Assembly: GCA_026075535.2 (NCBI GenBank)
Contig: AP026550.1
Span: forward strand, 7,006,001 to 7,070,000
Direction: 5' to 3'
Source of the DNA: Tricholoma matsutake
Lineage: Eukaryota; Basidiomycota; Agaricomycetes; Agaricales; Tricholomataceae
Length of the DNA: 64,000 bases
Below the pieces are notes generated by a model. The model made no database searches. It was not told where the DNA came from and saw nothing but the letters and a program-made list of their open reading frames with translations. This document shows positions 54,990-64,000 of the stretch, one piece after another; within the stretch, counting starts at the first letter, position 1; each line of letters starts with the position of its first letter. The translations under genes were made by a program, and so were the position numbers.

Positions 54990-57900
54990 TCAGAACAGGG
55001 ACAGGTCAATAGGGGGGTCATTCACATTGTTGCGTGACATGGGTCCCATGTACCTCATGTAAATGTCTTGAGGTATAAGATACTGCAGTTCACCATCACC
55101 TGGACCATTAATTGGCTGTGGCTGAGCGACGCCAGCTCTACAGAGTATGTACATTGTCATTTGATGGACTTGTACATTGTTCAACAGAGTTGCACTTGTG
55201 TTCGAGTTGTGTGCCTGTTCTGCCATCAACCTTTGGCCAGGTTTCTTTGGCTTGAATTTGCCTTTTGCAGCTTTTATGGCTCTTGATTGTGAATGCGGGT
55301 TGTGAGAAGATGCAGCTAAGCCTTGGGATTGGCCCTCGGGGTTGGGCATGGGCACGGGCACAGGAACGGGAGTGGGAGCAGATGAGTCAGCACTGGCCAC
55401 TGGGTTGTCCACACCAGGCATGGCAGTGGGGGAGTCTACATCGGGCATGGCAGCGGCATCTGCATTACGTTGGCCAGTCCATTTGTGCATCCATTGAGAA
55501 GGTGTAGGGCCATTCAAACCATTAGGATATTGTGCAGGAGAGACACTACCATCGTGTAGCTTGATTCTTTTGAACCTGAATGCCCTCTCAGGGCCCTGTG
55601 CCATTTGCTGCTGCAGAATGTGGTTGAAGAAGTCTTCTATGACACTCTTTTGCATGTTCTGTGGGTCTGTCCATTTGAACCTGGCTGGGAGATATTCAGG
55701 ATTGATGAATGTCGATGTGTGCTCGGCAATTGCTGTGAATGGGACATGGCAAGTACAATCATTGTTTGCTAGTTCTGCATGCAGATAAGTAACAACTCAT
55801 TGAGAAGGAAGTGATCATACTGTAATGCTGCCCAACATACAACTTAAACCATTCCTCCAGCTCCTCTTTCTTGTACAGTGAGCCTTTCCATGGTGTGGGT
55901 AGGATGGGGAACCCATTGCTAGTTATCTCAAGTCAGATTTGCATTGAGTCACCATGCACTGTTGACCTTGAAGCAACGTCTGATGCACATAAAGCCTTGA
56001 TATAGCCCATGAAGTGGTGCTTGAGCTCTGTGATCTCATTATTATATGTGTATATGAAGGATCGTGCAGGGGTGGCCATCAATGATGAAACATTTTCGTG
56101 ACTGTGATTGGGAGCAGGATCGGCAATGGCAGCGGCAACAGCAGTGGAAGATTTTCACTCATGCGTCAACAACCATCAAACCATCAGGTGCAGTGTAGGC
56201 CGTGAATGTCACAGAAAGCACCCCCATTTCTAGCCGCTGTTGTCATGCAGTCTCCTCCACACGCTTAACCAGGTTCTTCTCTGCTCGACTGCAAAACATC
56301 AATAACATCATTGGCAGTGGCCACGGCAATGGCAATGGCAATGGGTTAACATACATTCACTTTGTTTTCTCTGGATAACCTTCCCCCTCCATTTTCTCCT
56401 GCTTGGCCTCAAGCACTGCCTTTTCCTCTGCAGTCATGCTTTCAAAAACCCTCTTGATGGCTGGCAGTCAGTTCTGGAACCATCCAGGCATACTTGTGGA
56501 TGCTGATAGGTTGTCTCCTTGGCTCAAAGGCCAATTCACCATTTCAACCACATTCTAATCACATCAGCTAACTCCTACAATGTCCCAGACGCAGCGCAAC
56601 CCAGTCTATCGATTGTGATATCATATCGACCACATCAAAACATCACCAGCGACATCAATTGTACTGAGAAACCACATCACACAACCTTAGGACTACCTCA
56701 AAAGCCCCTAAGATCCCTCTGAATGAACATCAAACATCCCTGATCAACTTTGAACAACAGCAACCGCGATCGAACATTATCGACCATTGTCGACCATTAT
56801 CAATTGATATTGAGAGACTACGAGTGACATCAGGTGCTGCATTCGTTATCTAAATGGTGGAATACTATGCACCAGGAAGTATTCCAACTCGTGCTCAAAC
56901 CTGCTGATAGTAGGTCAGCCTCATTCCAAGTCCCTATTGCATACAGGACCCACTGGACAGATTATTGTGAGACTTAGCACAGTTTATACACAAAGGACAG
57001 TCTCTTTTTAGTTCTATACCCTTTATTACTCCTTCATCATATGATATATCTCTTTCTTGTTCGGATTCCAGTCTCCTTTTGGCCTCGTGTCTCAACTCAT
57101 ATCTTTTGCCTCATGTTCTACACATGTTTCTTATACCATTTTAGGAAGTTTCTTTAAAAACATATAAAACTCTGTAGTATCTACTTGGAAATACAAGAAA
57201 TCGTCTTCACATATCACCTCATATAAAGTTCTAAGCATCTGATCTATCCTCAACACAATCTAAGCTTCCACGAGTTTTCTCAATCGATGAGAAACCTCTG
57301 CGATCATCGTCGTCCTCAATCTTCCTTCAATCCTCTTATCGTTAGCACTAGTAACCATTCCAACACTTCATAGCCATCGGCTACAACCTTCGTATACTAT
57401 CAATCCACCAAAGGTCCTTAGACCTCGCACATTGACCCTTGACAATAAACATTGTTCGCCATCAATCTCATTGATCATCCTCGATATTGATCGATACTCC
57501 ATCGGACCGTGCCAAACACCTTTGTCTCTTATAGAACTACCTTTATGACTAGTACCAACTAGTTGTCTTCCCATAAGTTGGACCATGAACATTTGGAACA
57601 TCTCGCACCCTTCCTCTGACTTGTGCAAATATCATCAGTTGCCTCATCAGCTGTTTTGGTGGTTTTCCCAGGTTGAGTATCATCAACGCATCCTCAACAC
57701 CTAACATATCTCTGATCTCTTTCCAAACTTGGTCCTGGTGTAAGCTCCAGATCACTTCTGATTGCTTCACTTTGAAGTTGTTTGACTTCCTTGAGGAGCC
57801 TTTCATCATTCACCAGTTGTTTGAAAGCCAGTTTGTTAGTTCCTGACAATGTGATCAATAATACAACATTGAATAGGATGATAGCCCACCTTGGCACACA

Positions 57901-58190
57901 TGCAACTCTCCTCTGGATCTATTGGGGTCATCTCAATTGATGCCCAGTAATTAAAGATGGTGGGGAGAATGTCAGTCTTGAGTATTTGCAATTGGGCAGC
58001 TTTTGATTTCTGAGATCAGAATCCATCTTTATAAGGCTTGATGATCTTCTGCTCTTTGACCGTATATTGGCTCCCCTTCCAGTACTGTCTGTGTCCTGGG
58101 TTCTCTGATGGCTCAGGTGGCATTGGAGGGGATTGATGTGGAGGAAGGAATTGTCCTTGCCATTGGCTTCACTTGTCATTTGGCATGAGG
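54990..58190 (-). pseudogene. Unknown multi-exon gene divergent from the KDZ transposase, split by an LTR
   Basis: On the minus strand, right of the LTR, it reads KPYKDGF-stop-SQKSKAAQLQ ILKTDILPTIFNYWASIEMT with stops. Left of the LTR (56513 downwards): LPAIKRVFESMTAEEKAVLE AKQEKMEGEGYPEKTK, a hexamer-rich intron, KNLVKRVEETA-stop-QQRLEMG VLSVTFTAY, another intron, MATPARSFIYTYNNEITELK, and a last part MQKSVIEDFFNHILQQQMAQ GPERAFRFKRIKL ending at 54990. Similar unnamed proteins occur in mushroom genomes in my memory; I know no function. Its head-to-head position with KDZ suggests one element or shared promoter. Spliced coordinates are approximate. Confidence 0.55.
56514..57685 (+). repeat. 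Solo LTR of the element-2 family, plus orientation
   Basis: It begins TGATAGGTTGTCTCCTTGG and ends GTTGAGTATCATCA. The middle matches the inverse of the other copies (GGCCTCGTG...TGCCTCATGTTCT). The flanks ATGC (56510-56513) and ACGC (57686-57689) form a 4-bp duplication with one CpG transition. It is more diverged than the copies at 27564, 44418 and 61380. Confidence 0.75.
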
Positions 58191-58263
58191 ATAACACGAG
58201 GATAACATGAGATCAATAGTACAATAAATAGCCCATCAATCCAATTGATTCCCCCCAATCATC

Positions 58264-61200
58264 ATGAGCCTGACAAGAGCTCCTTACAAGCAAAAGAGAA
58301 GATCAAATAACAATGCCACCCTGCATGAGGATGATGATGGTGCAGTGGATACTGTCACACATAAGAAAGTTGAGGTCAACACAAGACATGGACCAAAAAC
58401 ATAGTGTATCAAGGTTCCCTTGCCTCCAGTTACAGAAGAACATGGTGAATCAAGTTCAGCTGGTATCCACGACAATCCAGGTCTTGCTCCAGAATGGGAT
58501 ATGCAAGAACCTCAGGTGGCCAATGAGCTGGTTCAGCCATGGATTGGCATGGTCAGTTTCTGACATTGATTGACTTACCAAGGCTCATGTACAAATAACA
58601 GAGGCAGTGAGACTATGTCTTGGAGTTTGGTGGATGAATAGATGAACTGCTGCAAGCATCCCTGTCTCAGCAGGCATGGTCAATTGACAAACAAGTTTGC
58701 AACCACTGTTCATTCAATAAATGGGCAATTTGGAGATGCATCAATTGTTTGCTAGGAAGAACACTTTGCCAAACATGTATGCAGGTAACACACAGGCAAA
58801 ATCCCTTCCATTGCATTGAATCTTGGACTGGCGCGCACTTTTGCAGGGCTGAGTTATGGGAGGTTGGCACATACCTCTTAGTTCAGCACCAGACAGATCA
58901 GCTGATTTGCAACGCTCTTCAGTTCCAAATGGAATATCTGGAAACATTCGAGGACATGAAGGATGAAGCAGAACAAGAGTCAGCCAATTGGGAAGGTGAT
59001 GATCAGCATTGGCCTTCATCACATCAATCAGCATCAGCCCTGTATCATGAGTTGGGAGCAGCAACAGCAACAGCAACAGCAGATGAAGCGGGGGATGATG
59101 AAGCATTTTTTGATTCCCTTGATGAGCTTCTGATTCAAGCACACGATACATATGTTGATGATAGCCTACAAGACTTCTTTGATGGTGATGATGCACATGA
59201 AGTTGAACATGCTGATGAAGACATCCACGGGTTTGATCCATATTTGCCTAATGCTACTGAAACAGCTGAACACATGAGGACTGATGCCACTCCCACTCCC
59301 ACTCCTGATGCCGATGCCGATGCCGATATGACATTCAGACTGCCCACTGCCAGTGCCTTGAACAACAGTTACATCCGTGTGGTGCATACAAATGGAATAC
59401 ATCACTTGGCAATGGTTACCTGCCAGTGTCAAGGGGAGCACAGAATTCCCTTGGACCTGGTAAGCAGTAACTTGCTACCCACCAGCTTCAACAAAATATG
59501 CACTCTTTTCACCATGCATGTCCTGGATCACTTTTGGCTCTGTAATCTGGAATTGAAGGCATCAGCCTACCAGTTTTACCAATTGATTTGGCGTGTCACA
59601 TTGCCAATGAGGCCTGCAGAAGTGGTCAACCTCTACCACGAGCTTCGGCGCATGTCCCGCTTATGGTGTTGGATGAAAAGATTGAAGTGGGCTGGGTATG
59701 GTCACAATCAAAAAGATCCATCGAAACCTGAACCAGGATCACTTGCCAACTTCTGTCCAGCTTGTCCTCAAGTAGGCATAAATATACCACAAAATTGGAA
59801 GGACAATGAGAACCGGTGTGTGATTAAGCACCTGCTTTGTGCAGTGGTCTCTAAAATGATATTACACCTTAGATTTGTTTTTAAACACATATTTGTGGCT
59901 GATGGCAATTTCAAAGCTGACCATGTTCGGCAGAAAAACTCTGATACTGATATATGGCTATGGGATGGAGCTGGGATGGCCCCAAATCAGGCTGAATACA
60001 AGCAGTTTCTCCAAGATGCCATAGAACAATTAACAGTAAGTATACTTCCCTCACTGCTGCCACTGCCATTGCCGCTGCCATTCCTGTGGCTGTGGCTGTT
60101 CCTGCCCCCGCTCCCATGGCTCCCAATCTGATCTGATCTGATCTGTGCCTCTTTTGCAGAAGGCACCTTGCAAAAATAAATTCCTAGCTATTGTGAATGC
60201 TTTTCTGGCATCAAAGGCATGTGATAGGACTGGAGTATCTGCCATTGCATGTGCACGACATGGATGTTATGCACCCAATGCATTGGTAGACCTGTTCTGG
60301 GGAGAACAGCAAAAGAATGTTGACTTTGCTTTCCTTCAAGCACTGAAGACTACCAGGGTTGACCCTCAACAGGGAGTAATGCTGATTTACAACATTGTCT
60401 GCCAGTATATCATCTACCTTCTGGAGCACATTGGTCCACATCTTCCAGCTGACCTGACCATTGACCAGGCCATTGGGCTTATGCATGTACATGGTCACAA
60501 GGACGAATGCTTTTTTTGCTATGCTCCATCTTTCATTCCAGGCTCTGGCATTGTAGCAGGAGAAATACTAGAGTCCCTGTGGTCATTGCTGAATTCCATT
60601 TCCCCAACAGTCAGGACAGCAACCTTCTCAAGAAGCCCTTGAGATCTCCATGCAACTTGGCAAGCACCATGCTGACCTTACAGCAGCATTTGATCAACAG
60701 GCAGCCCAAAGATGGGAGGATGAAGTGACTGCAGCAGAATTGCTCAGGCTGACAGATGTTAAGGCCATGGATATCTACGCCACTCGGGGATCAGGAGCGG
60801 GAGTGGGAATGGCAACGGCATCAGCAACGGGAGTGGCACTGGCACTGGTTCAATCTGCAGTTGAGGAGTGGATTGATTTCACAGTCATCATTCAACAAAT
60901 GCAGTAAGTACTGCCTAACATACTCATATATCACAACCCATTGTTGGCATACACCAGGATTGAACTACGAGACAAAGTCCGCCGACTTGGTACATCACCA
61001 AATGTTTCTGACATGCAATCTGTTGAAAGGGAAAGGGAAGCTCTCGCATCCCACATGGAAACCTTAACAGATTTACAAAATGCTGCCCATGTTGCCAACC
61101 ATGACATTGCTCCATCACAAATCAGCCATTACAATGTTGACAACTCTGATGACTTAGACCCTTCAGATGAAGACACACCTACAGCATCAGGGCCTTCACA

Positions 61201-63234
61201 TCTTCCAGCTGACAGAAATGCTATTCCAGTTGAGGAGCAACAAGTATACCTCCCATTTAATGGCCCTCTGGCAGAGGTGGAGATTCAACTCAGGAAGAAT
61301 CAGGCAAGCCGACTGCTGCATCGGCTGCGGGAGCTCATTGTGGACAAGTCATTTCAATATTCACACATTATTCAAGCAGTGATGATGCTCAACACGGAAA
61401 CCCAAACAAAACCTACTAAATGGCTTCGGATGGTATAACACAAGTTAGAGGAAGGATGTGAGGCCCTCTAGATGTCACCTGTAAGACTGACCATCAAATA
61501 GTCATAAAAGGACTGCTTGTCAAAGCAATTTGAAGCTAAAAGAATGTGTTTCATGGAATTTCAGAGAATTTCATGGCTAGATTGATAAATTCGGAGTACA
61601 CAAATATGTTTGGATGCAAGATCAGGGGACTAGATGAGTAATAGAAGTAAAGCAAAAGCAAATCGAGGGAAACGAGAGCAAAAATGGCATAATGCATAAG
61701 ATTTTTGAAGAAGTTTAGCATAAAACACCAGACTTTGGACTGAATAAGACTAAACTGAACTCTCAAATCACTGTGATCTGGGAGGAAGACGACAACTTTC
61801 TTCCTTTTCTTTGTATCTAGTACATCTTTTTATATAAAATAAAGAAACTACCTAAAAAGGCTAGAGAACATGAGGCAAACATGTGGAAAACTCAAGGCAA
61901 AAGACAATAGAAGTATATCAGAACAATAAAGCGAGACTAGAAAGGGTGAATATAACACATGATGAGGAAATAATAAGAAAGAATAGCTAAAAGCAGACTG
62001 TCCTTGTTATAAATTGCATAAAACATCGGAAACTGCTCCAAGCGGATTGTATGCATGCACATGCAGTCGAAATGTGTTCAATATACTCGAGATAGCGTCC
62101 CATGTGTCCAGCATGCATCCAAAGATTGTTCAAATAGGAAATACTGTGTCTGAAGATGTTTTTTGAGGTTTGAGGTTTTTCAAAGATTTTCGAAGTTTCT
62201 TCAGACTTTGTTCGTGGCCCAAAATCGGTGTGATATTGCTTGAAACTGGTTCAGAACTCATTGAAGATGTTCCAAGTGTATATTCTGAGCTGTACAAAGG
62301 TTGGGGGAATTGTATTAGGGTGGCTGAAGGCATGCGAAGAATTTTGAAGCATTTTTTGAGGCATTGTGAAGAATTTTGAAGCATTTTCGTGACTTTGTAG
62401 AGGTTCATAGAACTTTGGAGGGGTTCATATGGGTTTGTGGAGCTTTGTAGAGGTCTGTAGAGACTCATAGATCTTTGACAACAATTGTAGATGTGTTTTC
62501 CAAGCTTGAACAACAAGGTGGACCTATCAGCGGCCCTGAGAAAGGTAGTTTGCACATGAGCACGAGCCACTGTCCAGGAGTTGGTTAACAAAATTGCCCT
62601 GCATTCCCAAATGTATAACCATTGCTGAAGCAGATTGGTGGCACTGGATTGTGACACTGACACCTTAAATATGTTTCAGTGGTTAAAAAAGGATGACCTC
62701 AACACTAGCACAGTTATTCTGAACCCGAATATGCCAGGCTCCACTAATATTCATCTGTCCTGGATTTGGCATAATTCTCACATTCGGACTGGTGTTACTG
62801 CCTTCCCCGATGCCGCTGCCACTGCCATACCCACTCCCGTGACTGCTCCCATTTCCTTTAATGGCCCCACTCCTGGTCCCACCGATCGATTCTGGGAATG
62901 TATGTCTATTTTGTGGCTATTTGTTTGCATTGCACTGAACTTCTTGGATAGTCAGGCGAGTACATTGGCTTTGCTCGCGGGCTCAGAGACATAGATGGAA
63001 GGAGGAATTTCTGCTGGTCACATATGAAATGCAGTGGACTGTGTGGTATTTCATTTATCACAGTGAATGGTGGCAGTCAGCCTTGCACTCAGAGAATACC
63101 TTGCCTGGCCTAGCCTATGCTAACCATCAGCGGGCTTTATGGCGTGAATTAGCATTCAGGGCTGACACTGCATTTACATCAGCAAATGTCGATTACATCT
63201 CCCCTCTACAACCTTCTATTACATAAACTCAATC
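58264..63234 (+). pseudogene. KDZ (Kyakuja-Dileera-Zisupton) transposase with CxC2 cysteine cluster, split by an LTR
   Basis: Exon 1 (58264-58551) starts MSLTRAPYKQKRRSNNNATL with one TAG. After an intron and frame damage comes the CxC2 cluster (CNHCSFNKWAIWRCINC ... LCQTCMQVTHRQNPFHCIES, about 58697-58815), then an acidic linker. A long central region follows (CQCQGEHRIPLDL, ATGNFKAD-like ADGNFKADHVRQKN at 59900, WLWDGAGM), and an intron (60036-60159). Then ACARHGCYAPNALVDLFWGE, MLIYNIVCQY (Asn at an expected Asp, 60391-60393) and VAGEILESLWSLLNSISPTV. After another intron near 60905-60956 the LTR interrupts at 61380. The C-terminus resumes at 62530 (ALDCDTDTLNMFQWLKKDDL, ILNPNMPGSTNIHLSWIW, EEFLLVTYEMQWTVWYFIYH) and ends near 63234. 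KDZ enzymes are DDE-type cut-and-paste transposases; this copy is dead. Confidence 0.85.
61380..62529 (-). repeat. Solo LTR of the element-2 family inside the KDZ gene
   Basis: The plus strand runs TGATGATGCTCAACAC to GGTGGACCTATCA. The flanks GCAG (61376-61379) and GCGG (62530-62533) form a 4-bp duplication with one CpG transition. KDZ coding (HIIQA...ALRKV) is continuous when it is removed. Confidence 0.85.
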
Positions 63235-63498
63235 ATCTTGATCTCTAACCATGATCAACATGTCAAATAAATGTCTCTCAGTCTTCAAACCTTTTTCTTT
63301 ACAATCAGGGCCAAAAGGTCCACTCCAAATACGTACACAGCAGATCATTTGGTATGCAGAGTCCCATTTCTGTCAAGTCCTGTTGCACATGCAAGGGGCA
63401 AATGTCTTAAAGCAAAAATGAATGCAAAAGATTCTATATTGTGAGCTTGTAAGCAGGATCTTTTATGAATCAAGTAAGAGATTCATCACTGAAAAATA

Positions 63499-63888
63499 TT
63501 GCAGCTGTACATCATGTCTCAAACTGGCTTCACCACATCAATTGGCCTGGTGTTTGAGGTGCTGATCCTGCTTTGTTTGTTGGCTGACAGTCTTGCTGAG
63601 GTAAACTTTGACCACCTACCACTCAGATTCCATCCATCCCTCTTGGCCATGTTGGATGATGGTGTTGCCCCCAAACTTACAAGCAGTCTAGTGCCCTCAT
63701 ATACCCTGGATTGGTGGAGACATCATAACGAACTGGCAGTGGACAGCATTATAGGCATTGATGCCCTGGATCAGTGCCTTGATCACCATAAGCAGTACTT
63801 CACTGAGTCTGACTCGCCCGCTCCTGCTTCCCAAGCTGTTGCCGCTCCCATGTCCCAAGCTGTTGCAGCTTCTGCTGCTGATTGCTGA
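63499..63888 (+). CDS. Unknown ORF downstream of KDZ
   Basis: 129 codons with a hydrophobic stretch (LVFEVLILLCLLADSLAEV), SLLAMLDDGVAPKLTSSLVP SYTLDWWRHHNELAV and an Ala/Gln/Pro repeat end. No domain is recognised. It may be an exon of a larger gene that continues past the window or in an adjacent frame. Confidence 0.3.
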   Translation: MQLYIMSQTGFTTSIGLVFEVLILLCLLADSLAEVNFDHLPLRFHPSLLAMLDDGVAPKLTSSLVPSYTLDWWRHHNELAVDSIIGIDALDQCLDHHKQYFTESDSPAPASQAVAAPMSQAVAASAADC

Positions 63889-64000
63889 TTCTGCATCAAC
63901 CTCTGGGGTCTCATGAATGATATGCTGCATGAAATGCACAGTACGCTTCAGTTCATAGATGGCTGTGAATCATTGGCAGATGCTGCATTGAACGCCAATA

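Overview
The window looks like a transposon-dense part of an Agaricomycete (Basidiomycota) chromosome. The evidence is short spliced introns (41-62 bp, GT...AG, CTAAC-like branch sites), a DH-PH-FYVE RhoGEF of fungal type, chromodomain Ty3/Gypsy elements, and a KDZ transposase with the CxC2 cysteine cluster typical of mushroom-forming fungi. I cannot name the genus. The only clearly intact host gene is the five-exon RhoGEF at about 0.9-4.3 kb. It is CpG-rich. Nearly everything after it is mobile DNA, mostly degraded and CpG-poor.

Layout. 0.9-4.3 kb: RhoGEF gene. 4.6-6.1 kb: a TTAAGG-rich candidate non-autonomous element. 6.3-9.3 kb: a Tc1/mariner-type element with TIRs, a decayed transposase and a convergent second gene with a SAM-like C-terminal module. 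9.4-18.5 kb: gypsy element 1 (plus strand, chromodomain), interrupted by two hAT-type elements with 8-bp target duplications and one small CACAC MITE. 18.9-19.9 kb: a decayed Cys-rich protein of a dispersed family. 20.4-30.0 kb: gypsy element 2 (minus strand, 5' end missing), with an antisense accessory gene, SINE-like units, a hairpin array and a tandem exon-intron array beside its 3' LTR, and a solo LTR of its own family inside its RT. 30-41.7 kb: tandem repeats, then a hAT transposon (8-bp target duplication) that contains the complete gypsy element 3 (33.2-40.9 kb, target duplication GTTCA). 41.8-44.4 kb: three unrecognised genes. 44.4-53.8 kb: an LTR of the element-2 family split by the complete gypsy element 4 (45.0-53.3 kb, target duplication AAAAG). 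53.8-64 kb: a Pro/Ala repeat ORF, then a divergent pair made of a decayed unknown gene (minus) and a KDZ transposase gene (plus), each split by an element-2-family LTR in opposite orientations.

The strongest cross-cutting signals are these. (1) CpG-to-TpG/CpA transition decay explains almost all differences between LTR pairs, TIR pairs and target duplications, most in-frame stops (CGA to TGA), and the loss of catalytic Asp residues in several enzymes. (2) The element-2 LTR family makes 4-bp target duplications of the form NCGN, which suggests CpG-targeted integration. (3) Elements 2 and 3 carry a second copy of their polypurine tract in mid-pol, a candidate central PPT; element 4 has a shorter match. 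(4) Elements 2 and 3 carry a spliced antisense accessory gene between pol and the 3' LTR; in element 3 it is intact and encodes a Zn(2)Cys(6)-like cluster. (5) Element 4 carries two extra ORFs after pol: a double zinc knuckle protein and a one-pass membrane protein. Family assignments were made by reading translations by eye; no database search was run.
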